A DNA stretch of 64,000 nucleotides from Hyaloperonospora brassicae (GCA_947650285.1 CANTFL010001335.1:248001-312000), one strand, 5' to 3'. Shown: positions 43,701 to 54,218, counted from the first letter of the stretch. Translations and numbers: made by a program. Notes: a model not told the origin generated them from the sequence alone.

Positions 43701-45671
43701 GCCGCGTGTCGCCGTTCCTGATCATGATGAATTGCAATTACGCATCATGTTCGAATGTCACGATGCGCCGTCTGGCGGGCATAGTGGCCGAGAAAAGTCT
43801 TACCCCACAGTGAGTCGTGACTTTTACAGGACCGCCAGTATCAGTTTGTCCGCAAGTACATACGTGCTTGCGAGGTTTGTCAACGGGTGAAGCCTAGTCC
43901 TTCATCCCGTGCGCCATTGCAGCCTCTGCCTGTTCCGACAGAGTGCTGGCAGTCCGTTTCCATGGACTTTGTATTCGGGTTTCTCGAAGACGCTCACAAG
44001 GATAATGGTATACTTTAGCTTGTCGTTCGTTTCAGCAAGATTGTGCATATTGCTACGGTGCCCGAGTCGATCACGGTCAATGCTATGCGCGTGTCTTCAT
44101 CGACAAGATATTTCAACTCCACGAATTACCCCGTGAACTCATATCCGACCGTGATCCTCGGTTCACGGCGGAGTTTTAGCAATCAGTATTCCGCACTTTG
44201 GTTACACGGTTGAAGATGTCAACCACTGATCATCCTGAAACAGATGGTCAGATAGAACGTGCAAACCTTGTCCTCGAAGAAATAATTCGAGGATATGTCC
44301 AATCGTTCTCGAGTTGGAGGAAGTTCTTGCCGATGGTTGAATTCGCCATCAACGACTCCGTCCATCCGTCCACGACGCATACACCGTTCTACGTGAATGG
44401 CTTACGCCACCCACTTATTCTCGCCCTCATACAGAGTGGCTATGGGTTAAGGGGGGAGGGACTCGCTCGAGCAAAAACCGTTTTGTATCTTGCTCATCAC
44501 GTATCATCGCACATGACGATACGTTCGATGTCGATGTCGACAATCTCGACATCGAAGAAGTTGATCTTAGCAGTAGTAATGAAGCTACTACCGCTCCAGA
44601 CAATGATAACGATGCCGGGATATTGAGCATCGTCAACGATTATCCCAGCGAGGAAGAAGACAACCTCGTTGAAGAAAAGAACAATCTCTTAGCAGTGCGC
44701 ACGAAGCGCACTAAAAGACAAAACAAAGAGTCAGCAGAGAACTTCCTGCTGAATCGAGAGGCGGTAGTCCGTTTCGTTCAGGACTCCATCGCAAATGCGG
44801 TGGACCGCCAGAAACGGAACGCAGACAAGAATGGAAGAGCAAATGTTCTTTCATTTAAAGTTAACGACCTAGTACTACTGTCTACGGTAAACTTACCTGG
44901 ACATGCAGTCACTAGTGTCGGAAGTAGTAAACTACTGCCGAAGTGCATCGGGCCATTTCGAGTGTTGCATCGCAAGGGCAATGCATACACGATCGAATTG
45001 CCAAGTAAGATGCGCACGCATCCTACGTGTTACGTGGGGAGGCTGAGGCCGTACTGTCAGTACGAGCGTTTTTTTTCGATAAAGATAGCCCACACGTTCA
45101 AGAACATCCATCAAGTTCTTGCGTTCGCGCTCCAGACGATCCGTCTGGTCGCGCAGATATGTTAGCTCGGAACTCAATCGAGATATCGCCCCGCGAGCTG
45201 TCGCCAGCTCGCCGAATAGGTAGCGGACATCCCGATCGACCTGAAGCTGCGCTGTGGCATAATCAGTGCGATCCCTCGCCCGATCAGCCTCGTGATCCTT
45301 GCGGTTCTTCCGCACGGTATCAGTCAAAGGGTAGCGCCGGTCGCGCTCGTGCTTCAAGTCATCGCGCAATTCATCGATTGCGCGATCCATCTCGTAAGGG
45401 TCGAGATGGTGAACCGAATCATCTGGAGGAGGTCTTTCCTCCTCCACCACATCCTTTGGTGGATGCTCACGGTGATCAACGCTTTCTAGTGGAGCGTATC
45501 TTAAATCAACGTGACGATTCAGGATCAAGGACGAGCTACCTCGTCCAGTGGCGGGGGTATCCACCCTCTTGGAACAGCTGGGAGCCCCGCTCTCAGCTGT
45601 TGATGGATGTTGAAGGTCTCGTCCGACAATATGACGAGACCCATCCGATGAGTCCTCGGGCCCATTGGTAA
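40781..45671 (+). pseudogene. Gypsy-1 Pol with chromodomain
   Basis: Opens in the -1 frame relative to Gag with only a 4-base overlap. Protease: LVDCEASNNFVR where D-S/T-G-A is expected, so probably inactive. RT: KLNAATVPAQTPIPR, 'FSSMDLMDGFYQI', 'LVMPQGLSNAPATFNR', then a one-base loss at about 42628 so the YxDD region continues in another frame (LFDDVFVHSR). RNase H: FHVVCDASDFAIGCAL, 'YTDHASLR'. Integrase: zinc region near 43760-43900 (with a shift), SMDFVFGF, 'SDRDPRFT', 'ETDGQIERANLVLEE', stops at 44016 and about 44176. [23 protein letters not shown]. Chromodomain: [18 protein letters not shown] at about 45535-45590. Confidence 0.88.
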
Positions 45672-45774
45672 ACACGCGCCCTAGGCGCTTGTAGACGGAT
45701 TGCAAGTTTGCAATCGCGTCACGCATCTCCTCCGAGAGATGCGCCCTTTCCCAGGGCGAACTTAGGGAATACAC
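44932..45774 (-). CDS. Antisense ORF of Gypsy-1, C-terminal part (coiled coil)
   Basis: 280 codons on the minus strand, opposite the GPY/F-chromodomain end of Pol. It begins [17 protein letters not shown]. The stretch from about residue 128 on is a long charged helix ([13 protein letters not shown], '[19 protein letters not shown]', '[20 protein letters not shown]') with heptad-like spacing, unlike random antisense reading of Pol. It probably continues the minus-strand region that starts at 46697 after a disturbed stretch. No domain recognised. Whether it is translated is unknown; a by-product of the palindromic sequence is possible. Confidence 0.4.
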   Translation of the reverse strand: MYSLSSPWERAHLSEEMRDAIANLQSVYKRLGRVFTNGPEDSSDGSRHIVGRDLQHPSTAESGAPSCSKRVDTPATGRGSSSLILNRHVDLRYAPLESVDHREHPPKDVVEEERPPPDDSVHHLDPYEMDRAIDELRDDLKHERDRRYPLTDTVRKNRKDHEADRARDRTDYATAQLQVDRDVRYLFGELATARGAISRLSSELTYLRDQTDRLERERKNLMDVLERVGYLYRKKTLVLTVRPQPPHVTRRMRAHLTWQFDRVCIALAMQHSKWPDALRQ

Positions 45775-46031
45775 GTCCCTATGTGCACGCTGGGATTTGT
45801 CAACATAACTCGCAAAAGGGTCTCCCCATGGGAGGCAAGGAATTCTGCCTCACTTGACAAACAGTGCAACTGGTACCTGGCACCGGTTGGCGTTCGCTTT
45901 TCGAACCTGAGACGTGTCGTCTCAAGTTTCTTGAGCCACCCTTCTCGTCCAAAATTCTTTACGTTTTGGACGAACGCGTTTCACGCAGCCAAAAGCGATG
46001 CTTTGTCACGCTTTTGGTTGCCATTGTACCA

Positions 46032-46697
46032 TCAATGTCTAAGAAAGACATCGAGATAAAAATCTTCTTCAGCGCGAAAGTTCTTCGCGCTGGAACTCAA
46101 GCCGTGAAGCTCAGTCGCATCGAATAATGGTATTCGATGGTGTTGGCTTGTCTCGTGAGACAAGACATTGATGAGCCGTTCGGGCAAACGCCACGGCTTC
46201 GGCTCATCACGCTTCGCAGTGGTACCTCTGTCGGTACCACGGCTCCCAGATTGACGACGGCTCATGCCATCGTCATCACGCTCGTGCGAAGACGCACGAG
46301 CCGGTATTGGTAAGAAATAATATTCCTTACCGCCCTGATCATCGTCATCACTGCCGAACAGACTGTGATGCAAATCACGAGTCCGTTCGTTCGGCAGTGG
46401 CCTTGGCGAATAATGAGGCGTCGCCGGTGATCGAGACGCCTCTGGACCATTTCCCGAGTCATACACGTCTGACTCGCCAGAGTAGATGACCTCTACGTCG
46501 AGGTCATCATGCGCACGCGGTGTGGTACCGCGTGCACCTGCATCACCTGTTGCTGCAGGCGGAGAAGTAGCAGCAGACGACGAATCGTCTGCCGCAGAGG
46601 CTGGCACAGCAGCGGGCTGTGCGGGTCTTGAGTCACCTCGCATAGACATGTTAACTATGCGAGGTCGGGTGGAAAGTGAATGGAACGGACCCAACAA
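46032..46697 (-). CDS. Antisense ORF of Gypsy-1, N-terminal part
   Basis: 221 codons on the minus strand between Pol and the 3' LTR. It has an Ala/Ser/Pro-rich start, an acidic patch (DDLDVEVIYSGESDVYDSG), a Ser/Asp run (SLFGSDDDD) and a C-terminal part with 'WRLPERLINVLSH'. Beyond its stop the minus strand reads on in other frames (WLKKLETTRLRFEKRTPTG, 'YQLHCLSSEAEFLASHGE') until the coiled-coil ORF at 45774. Traces of this block exist at 13.7-14.3 kb. Unrecognised protein. Confidence 0.4.
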   Translation of the reverse strand: MLGPFHSLSTRPRIVNMSMRGDSRPAQPAAVPASAADDSSSAATSPPAATGDAGARGTTPRAHDDLDVEVIYSGESDVYDSGNGPEASRSPATPHYSPRPLPNERTRDLHHSLFGSDDDDQGGKEYYFLPIPARASSHERDDDGMSRRQSGSRGTDRGTTAKRDEPKPWRLPERLINVLSHETSQHHRIPLFDATELHGLSSSAKNFRAEEDFYLDVFLRH

Positions 46698-46767
46698 GTG
46701 CTCCCTGTCCTAATGGTGCCAACGGGTGACCGCCATATTTTTGATAGTCACACGGTGACTATCAGTT

Positions 46768-46777
46768 AAAGAAGGGG
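46768..46777 (+). other. Gypsy-1 polypurine tract
   Basis: AAAGAAGGGG ends three bases before the 3' LTR, where plus-strand synthesis would be primed. Confidence 0.6.
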
Positions 46778-46780
46778 TGA

Positions 46781-47172
46781 TGTAAGGGGCAGCCCATTAC
46801 ATGGAATTTGGCATCTGAGAATTAATGACAATAAAGAATATTATGTTGAATATTCTTCTAATAATATCACCAAAGTGGTGATATTGATGAGTCGACCAAA
46901 GAGTCTGCCCATTGGTTGATATCTAGACGATATCAACCCACCAATCGCCGCAAGACGCGCGCAATGAGTGGTGACGAGAACTCACCATACACTCAGTTAT
47001 ATTAGCATAATTAAGTTAAGTCAAACAGAGAGACAGTGGTTAAAAGACTTAATTACATTAATATAAGAGTTCTACTTTCACCTTACCTACGCTTCCTCGT
47101 TTGCCTCGTGTACGTCTGTCGGGCGCACCGAAACCCTTGCGTTAAGTTCACATAAGGGTGTGCCCCGTTACA
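46781..47172 (+). repeat. Gypsy-1 3' LTR
   Basis: 392 bp, collinear with 39189-39579 and ending in the same CCCCGTTACA. The terminal hairpin is partly broken here (TGTAAGGGG against CCCATTACA). Confidence 0.92.
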
Positions 47173-47272
47173 TTTCCAGTATAGCTTCTCCGCTCACCAC
47201 GCATTGCGCGCGTCTAGCAGCGATTGGTGGTGTAGTTGGATGTTAAAGTGCCTATACCAACTATTGAGTTGA
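47173..47272 (-). repeat. Inverted LTR fragment
   Basis: Bases about 47184-47235 read on the minus strand match the LTR core (accaatcgctgctagacgcg, then a 'gcaatgcgtggtgag' stretch). A short piece of another family member in the opposite orientation lies between the Gypsy-1 3' LTR and the solo LTR. Confidence 0.6.
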
Positions 47273-47277
47273 GCAGT

Positions 47278-47727
47278 TGTAACGGGGTAGCTCGTTACAT
47301 GATATTGTCACTAAGGATTAAGTGACAATAAAGAATATTACGTTGGATATTCTTTTAACAATATCACAGAGCATGATGATATTGTCGAAGATGACCGAAG
47401 GGTCTACTCATTGGTTGATATCGTGATGATATCAACCCACCAATCGCTGCTAGACGCGCGCAATGGGTGGTGAGTGGACGTCATCATACGTTTAGTTAGA
47501 TGAATATAATTAAGTCAAGATAAACAGCGACATAAGATTGATAGGACTTCTATTATATTAAATAACAGTCTTCATTTTACCAGAGACTAGCGTGTTCACT
47601 AGTCTCCTTTCCTTCCTCTGTGTTGGTGCAACATTTAGCACTTAGCAGGGCACCGACTATCACTGTTGTCAGTGGAAGTGAACTCCGAAATGGTCAACCA
47701 GTACGTAGTCACCAGTGCCCCGTTACA
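47278..47727 (+). repeat. Solo LTR of the Gypsy-1 family with target duplication
   Basis: 450 bp from TGTAACGGGG to CCCCGTTACA, diverged from the Gypsy-1 LTRs and with a longer 3' part. GCAGT flanks it on both sides (47273-47277 and 47728-47732), a perfect 5-bp target duplication. No internal region remains, so it arose by LTR-LTR recombination. Confidence 0.9.
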
Positions 47728-47791
47728 GCAGTGCGTTCGACATCAGTATTCCATCAACACTACTTAGTGCAGTGAATGTTTGATAATAGTT

Positions 47792-47987
47792 AATTGCTAT
47801 TTCCACCACACTTTTTGCCATTTCCACACACTTTTAGCGAGCTTTACAATGCTACACTGTTAACGACTCCCGCTACACTTTTAAGACGCTCCGCTACACC
47901 ACACTTTACAAGTTCCACCACACGATTACACTTTATTTAAATAAAACAAATCTAAAGCACTACACCATCTTATTACACCACCACATC
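47792..47987 (+). repeat. Mutator-like element left terminal repeat
   Basis: A C-rich region with repeated 'ccaccacac' motifs. Its first 20 bases (47792-47811) recur perfectly inverted at 48291-48310. The longer stretch also resembles the inverted sequence at 59806-59883 ('gctattt/tcaccacac', 'agcgagct', 'aagtt'). Long terminal repeats and the following FAR1-like frame suggest a MULE. Confidence 0.5.
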
Positions 47988-48227
47988 ATGGCCAAACTCA
48001 GCACACACACCGTTTTCGCAAATCCAGACGCGCTCATAGATCATGTAAAGAAGTTTGGACTGGAGGCAGGTTTCAAGTTCGCAATCAAACGATCGGAAAA
48101 CACGCGCACCCATCCGCGTGTGGAAATGGGGCGTGTCCTTAGCGGCTCATTTCGAAAACTAACGTCAGTCCTTGTGACAGACAAGAACCTACGTGAGAGC
48201 GGAACGCGTTTGGCCGAATTTCGGTGA
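47988..48227 (+). pseudogene. MULE/FAR1-like N-terminal fragment
   Basis: 79 codons directly after the left terminal repeat. FANPDALIDHVKKFGLEAGF and the following 'KFAIKRSENTR' fit the start of FAR1-type DNA-binding regions of Mutator-like transposases (an F-x-H-x-GF-x-RS pattern). The zinc-binding end and the transposase core are missing. The family call rests on this short pattern and on the flanking repeats. Confidence 0.35.
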
Positions 48228-48290
48228 AAATCAGTTGAAATGCAACGGAATGATGGATGGCGTCTTGATGTGTGGTGAATATATTAAGTG

Positions 48291-48310
48291 GTGTGGTGGA
48301 AATAGCAATT
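48291..48310 (-). repeat. Inverted copy of the MULE terminus
   Basis: Perfect 20-bp inverted copy of 47792-47811, so 47792-48310 could be a 519-bp non-autonomous element by itself. No target duplication was found. Confidence 0.6.
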
Positions 48311-49440
48311 CCTTTTTTATTTTCGCATCATCTCCAAACCACATCAGCAATATAATATGTATCTCTCACTGACTCAGGCGTCGATTATGAGAGATACATT
48401 GCCGACAAACCTTTGCTGGAGTTGTCTGAAGAACTACAGGAAATCGCCCAGTACGTTTTTTTGTACAGATACTGACAATGTAACGTAATCGCTTGACTAA
48501 ACAAGACGCTTTAGGGTCCGACGGCTCAACGGACGCCACTTGACGGCCCATCGACAATTAAACATTTGAACAATCGTCAACTGGCAACCAGAGGCTCAAT
48601 CTTTGCACAGCTGATGGTGGTGACTCATGTGACGTCATGTACACTGCCCGACTTCCTGCTACGCGTTGATACTAGGTTGAGCTTGTCTAGGTCAAAAGTA
48701 TCAATTAGCTTACATGTCGGCAACACATAGCAGTATTCACTTTGCACTTTACTCAAAGTAATTCAATCACTCACGATGCGCTCAGCATTTCCAATGCTGC
48801 AGAGACGATGTGAAGTGCTCATTTCCATTCAAATGTGAAATCGTCTCAATTAATAAACATGCGGAGTCCATGACAGTAGTCGGACAAGTGTTTATTGGTC
48901 CGAACTTGTGGTTTCCAACAAGTAAACATCCGCAACGGCAGTAAAAGCACTCGAGTGGATCCAGTACGTACGATTGATCGCATCCACATCCTGCCAGCAT
49001 CATTAATAACATGTTTCGCTCTCACGTTGCGAGTACGTAAACATCATAATTCATAGCACAAAGCAGCAACGGCTCTTTTCCGCTGCGCACTGTGCTGTAA
49101 TAATTAATGGACAGTCAACTAATTTGACATTCTATCATTAGCCGACAAAGCAGTTCTGATGTCTTGTCTATGTTACCGATAAGATCGATCAAAATTTCAT
49201 TTGCTACACCTTGGAGGTGTACATGGAAGAAAGAGCCACATTGGTAGACGTAAGAGCGTGTCCTTGCTCACTGTCGCTGACCGATGCAGTTGGTTATTGT
49301 CAATCTCGGATCGATTGTGTACAATAAGATAGATTATCGCCGTGCGAACATGTGCTCAAATACGTGTGGACATTGTTTTGTGCGTGCTTTACGGCAGGTG
49401 GTTCAAATTTGACAGTATTAGAACGCCAGCATTCTCTATG
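48311..49440. other. No gene seen
   Basis: Low-complexity, AT-leaning sequence. No recognisable domain in any frame. Probably the decayed inside of the Mutator-like element. Confidence 0.4.
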
Positions 49441-49551
49441 TGTTTCGTTCAGGGCTTTGGGAATGCTGTGCGAAATGTGATGTGGTGGCGTATTGTGGTG
49501 TGGAGGTGTAGTGTGGTGTAATAATGAAGTGTGCTCTGCTGATGTAGTATG

Positions 49552-50130
49552 GTGTGGCGTTCATGGGGTAAAGTGATCACGAGATCCAACGGTTGCGTTG
49601 GAAGTGAGAGCCAACAGATCTCAGGCGTCAGTTAAGTCAGACAAGCATTCTAATTAATAGAATACGGGCTGAAAGGGGTGGAATCAAGTGATATCCCTTT
49701 CAGACCGGTCCAAAGAGAGCCACATGATCCTCGATCTTCACCTATAAACCCAACCCGGTTGGTAAATCGGGGAGATCGACCAATTTAAAGACCCGCCAAG
49801 ATACGGCGGGCACTCGGCGTGCTCGCATGCCTGATAAGTCCAGACTACTTCATTCTTATCCGCCGGCTTCTGAGGATGAAGAATCGACCGAGACCGAAGA
49901 TGCGACACTTGCCGCGCTATCCTGATCGCGATCTTCTTCTCGTCGCAAGCCACCCCGCGCCCGACCTCAACTTTCGGGTGTATCTTCCGCCTCTCCGATC
50001 GTTGTGAATTACCCTGGTATCTGGCAGCGGCTGCGACCTCCCGCGCAGATCCTATCGGCGATTATGGTGATTCTTAGGGGGCGGTCAGCGTCACCAACAG
50101 TCCGCGTCCATCCGTTAAATCGTTGTGAAC
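49552..50130 (+). mobile_element. Truncated Gypsy-2 copy, plus orientation (LTR start and Gag start)
   Basis: 49552-49700 matches the reverse complement of 59650-59803 ('gatcacgagat', 'agatctcaggcgtcag', 'taagtc'). 49682-49697 matches the inverse of 59283-59299 ('tcaagtgatatccct'). After this, around 49829-49990 (+), an acidic Ser/Glu-rich then basic stretch resembles a Gag N-terminus. It is oriented opposite to the large Gypsy-2 body that follows. Confidence 0.45.
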
Positions 50131-50134
50131 GCAG

Positions 50135-50734
50135 TCAGACTATGGATGTCTGCATAGAGTCAAAAGCGATCGGACTGAGTGGATCACGGGGTACCGGTAT
50201 CGCGTGACCCAATTTTCTGTTCAAGTCATGCCTTGGTCGGCATGGAGGATCAGCCGAATCGGCGTTGCTGAGATGAACGTGGATTTCTTCTATCGACACT
50301 TCGTCAAACCGAAACGGTAATCCTTCCCGACTTTGAAGGTATGCAACCACCCACCCGTCGCAGCTTATTGGGCTCCTGGATTGGTGTTGATATCTAAGAT
50401 TGAGATGTTGTATGCCTTTTAACCTTGTGAAACGGCTTTTCCACGGATTGAGCCGATCTCTTTTCGTCGTATGGGGTGGTAGGACCAGCTTGCCACCCCG
50501 TACCAAGACTATGAAGATCGATGTCGTCAGTCCCGATAGGAATCGACTCATACAATCTATATCTCCCGTGAGCAGCGACTTAATGACCCTCTTCTGTATG
50601 GGTTCTGCAAACAGAGGTAACAGAGGCGATCGCGACCTGGAGCTCGGTGGTAGCAGGCCCTTCGGTACATTATCGACGGTAGAATCGCAAGCCACTGCGA
50701 TCTGGACATTCTTCTTGACCCCTTTTTTCTGCAT
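50135..50734 (-). pseudogene. Gypsy-2 post-integrase C-terminal region, unrecognised
   Basis: 199 codons, the longest open piece of this element. It contains 'SCDGWVVAYLQSREGLPFRF', 'EVSIEEIHVHLSNADSADPP' and 'RHDLNRKLGHAIPVPRDP'. No domain recognised. It lies beyond the GPY/F-like region, where some elements carry extra domains. Confidence 0.4.
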
Positions 50735-51361
50735 CTCCCAACGTTGAAAAAAGTGCCACTGTGGTATCCAGGTTACAAGTACCGAGATCGAAACACCCCT
50801 GATCTGTTGGCTGCTCTATCCCAGCTGGAGGTCGATGAGCTGTAGAGGTCCCAGTATCGCTCTTCGCCGATGGACCACCCCGGACCGTCGATTTCGAGGT
50901 TGTACGGCAAGTTTTTCCCGCGTAGTGGCCATGTTGGATTACTTAGCTTCCATATTTCAACATAATCTCTTCTCGTGCGTTCCTCCTGAATTTAGCCTTG
51001 CTTCTTTTCTTTCGTCTTTACATCCGCGACCGGATCTCCGCAATCCACGGTCGCCACTCAATTCACATATAGCCTATCCACCTCCTCATACAAACTCCTT
51101 GTACTTTCATTCCCACACTCTATTAGCTGTCAGTCCCTTCCTCGTGAGATTGCAACACTTCGAAATGGTTTCGACTCACCAGATTCCGATCAAATTCTCG
51201 AAGCAACGATCCGCAGTTCAGATCGGCTTCGTCGACTCAGGTCAGATCGCTGTGCTCTTTCCACCGTACTAGATACTGTTTATGAATCCGACTGTAACGT
51301 ATCTTACGTCCCAATCGTACATCCAGAATTTGCTCGACTTCGTGTTCATCAGTGTCGAATT

Positions 51362-51580
51362 CTATCTCTTAACTATCCTCAGGCAGGAGGATTTATCAAA
51401 ATCGACGCGATCTCCACTGTCCATCGTCAGTTCACTATTCGGCTGATCTGGCAATTTCACCACCCGTTTTGACTTGGGGACGTGCACAACCGGAAACAAT
51501 ATGTATGGCGTTCCGTAGATACCTAAACGGACCGCATGGTTTCCGCATAGCTCAGCCACCCGAAATGACTCATGCCACAT
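51362..51580 (-). pseudogene. Gypsy-2 integrase C-terminal (GPY/F-like) region
   Basis: 'MWHESFRVAELCGNHAVRL' and 'FPVVHVPKSKRV' fit the W/GPF-R module that follows the integrase core. Confidence 0.6.
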
Positions 51581-51731
51581 GTGTGCAGGCTTACGGGCGT
51601 ATCTATCTTTGACTCGATCCAGATATAGCTACACTTGCGTCCCACGCTCGATGTGGTGAGGATAGTTGTCTGCATTCGTTCGATATGCTCGATCTCTGAT
51701 CGCGATCTTGAGCTGCTAATTGACCGACGAT

Positions 51732-52415
51732 CTAGCTCGCTGTTCTGACGCTCGAAGTTGTATCGCCATCTCCTTGGGTCCAGATCTCGTGTCTTGATTG
51801 TTTTAGTGGAAGCTTTGCCGTTAATTTTGATCTCGTATCTAAGCCGTGAATTAGGTAAAACGGAGTGTCTTCGTGTACACGAGCTTTTGCCGTATCGATC
51901 GCAATTGTCAATCTCTCAGAGTATTCATCCCAATCCTTCTGATCTACATCTGCGACATACATCTTTATGGCTCGATTTAGCGTCTGCACCATGCGCTCTG
52001 CTGTGCAACTCGCTTGAGGGCGATAAGCCATAATCTCACGTTGCTACTGTCCGGCGATATTGTTCAATGCTCGACAAAAATCTGACATGAATTCAGGTTC
52101 GCGATCATGCCGTATCACTTCACTTGCTCCAAACCCTTCGGAACACACGCTCCTCGTATCTTTATGCAATTGATTGCGCCATTCTGGATGTGCGTGCTTT
52201 AGCCACTATATATCCCGAGAATTGATTTATACACAACAGTAACTCTTTGTTCCTTTTAATTGACTTGATAGAGAGGGTTTGTGATTTATTATCGTCATTT
52301 GAAACAGGTTCATGGCTTGCACGTTGCTTAACGACCTTTCAGAGATGGAAGGTAGCCCCTTTCCCGTAGTACAATCTGCACACTCGCCCACATAATGTTG
52401 GACGCTTCGATACAA
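51732..52415 (-). pseudogene. Gypsy-2 integrase remnants
   Basis: 52415-52227: 'YRSVQHYVGECADCTTGKG', the zinc-binding end of the integrase N-domain. 52031-51732: 'MAYRPQASCTAERMVQTLN', the core with the Glu of the DDE triad, then 'HEDTPFYLIHGLD'. Confidence 0.75.
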
Positions 52416-52983
52416 CCCTCTCCAATGGAGATTGCATCGGATACGCTGGTAAGTCCTTCCGATCGCATGAAGCCTCCTTTTAGACTCGTGTGATAATGAT
52501 GCAAAAAATCATGTTGCAACAGTTCGAGGATCCCATGAGGCGAGTCACCTCTGTTTGATCTTCCGATGGCCTCGATGATCTGGGACAGGAAAAAAAGCAA
52601 ACAGTTCTCGTCCACTTCATAATCTGGAGCAATCCAAGAATCAGTTTTCGCATCTTCATCGTTTATCTGGATTACATTCCCAAGCAGACAATTCTGCAAG
52701 TTGGCGATCTAACCTTCCTCCCCTTGCGCCTGTTTGATCCGCTCGACAAAAAAATTGTTGTACCACTTCTTCGCGTAGCACCTCGGGCCTTCCGCGGCTT
52801 CGAGACATTGATCAAGTGATCGTAGCAATCTTAACCACTTGATCTGGTTTATTCGGTATGATCAATTCATTCAATCGATTCAACGATACCAAGTCTTGCA
52901 TCACAAAGTCAGAGGTAACGACCGTACTTGTCTCCTGTTGCAAAGCCGAGATCTAATCGATCAGCACTCTGATCCCATGTCCG

Positions 52984-53978
52984 TTACATATGTAGGAACT
53001 CATGTTTAGGCCACGACGGTAGTCTTTGCATCAACTTGTGTCGTAACAGCTGTAATCCCGGCGCCTTGCAGTCGATCTCACCCCGCATATGGCGGATCGC
53101 CAAATTGGAACCACCACATATGATGATCCGTCCCCTAGTTTGCATATCCAACAGATCAAATCCTAGCGAAAGACCGCGATATTTCGATGCATTCATATAT
53201 AAATCCATCGCATATTCCGATGCAGCTTCCACAATAGTCCATTCTGGGAGTTTTTACACGATCGCGCTGTTCGCCCTACTCTTCCATTTAACTCGAGCAG
53301 ATCCGCCAAACTGATCACCAGGAGGCAATCGCCTTTTTCAACCGTAGGCGGTGGCATTAAGATAGTCAGTCTTGGCTGCCGCTTTGGAGCGATGGCGATC
53401 AACATCTCGTCCACCTCGGATCAATGGGTTATCCTGGCCGCAAGGGTACCGAGTATCTTCTCTTTCCCTTTCTCACATCTTCTAACTTCCTAAGCCCAAT
53501 TCGACAAAAACGCGGCCCATCTCCGTAGCCTCATATTAAGGCCCAAAGATTATCACAACCAAGCAAGAATTGAATATCGAATGAGGAATTTGATCTCTCG
53601 AGATACCAGCATAACGTAGCACACATCCAGTATTTTTAGTAGAGCTAACACATCTTTCTCCACCATTCCATAGTTAATTTTATGTGCCTTGAGTGTGCGA
53701 CTTACAAAAGTCACCGGCCAATACACCTCGTCGTATTCTTGCAGGAGTGATGCTGAAACCGCCCACTTGCTTGCATACGCTACGATTACCTGGATCCGAT
53801 CTGGGTCAAAGTGATTAAGGACCGGGGTAGTGGCTATCTTGGCTTTCATCATAGTGAATGCAACCGTAGCCTTCTCCCACCGGGTCCTTCCTTTTGGATC
53901 GCGCTCTGTTCCTTCATCCATAGATGGATCACGGATTTCTTTATTTGTATTTGTGATCGCTGTATCACCAATACCCAT
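52984..53978 (-). pseudogene. Gypsy-2 RNase H regions
   Basis: 53978-53553: 'HFDPDRIQVIVAYASKWAVS', 'YWPVTFVSRTLKAHKINYGM', the Gypsy RNase H pattern (D-A-S-x-AxxA site read here as YAS). 53232-52984: 'YRGLSLGFDLL', 'RIIICGGSNLAIRHMRGE', a second, archaeal-type RNase H-like domain (usual ICGDSN read here as ICGGSN). Confidence 0.7.
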
Positions 53979-54218
53979 TTCTCAGATCTCAAATTTCTCG
54001 GCCCCCTTATTTCGTACAACACCGATGAGTAGATCGCAAAGTCTCGATACTACTTCCTAAGGATGACTGCATAAAACGCAATGACGTAGGGAAAGGGATA
54101 TTTACCACCGGCCCCAGATCGTTAAGGTGAGCTGCCAATTCGGCTTCTGATACTTGGTGACCCAATAATCTACTTTACGACGTCACCAGAAGCTTTTGGC
54201 CAAGCTGGTTAGTAAATT

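Larger units (their letters stand above)
39189..47172 (+). mobile_element. Gypsy-1: chromodomain Ty3/Gypsy retrotransposon, recently dead
   Basis: 7984 bp with two LTRs (391 and 392 bp), primer-binding site, Gag, Pol in the order protease, RT, RNase H, integrase, chromodomain, then a minus-strand reading region and a polypurine tract. It is inactivated by a TAG in Gag, a changed protease active site, a one-base loss at the RT catalytic motif, further shifts in integrase and a shift at a T8 run at 45068-45075. The LTRs differ at clearly more sites than the Copia LTRs. No target duplication: TAGAC before, TTTCC after. The whole element is unusually rich in perfect inverted repeats (see findings). 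Confidence 0.93.

Noticed and set aside
47792..48310. Confident call as a complete 519-bp MITE
   Set aside because: The 20-bp inverted ends are perfect but no target duplication is visible and a longer element is equally possible.
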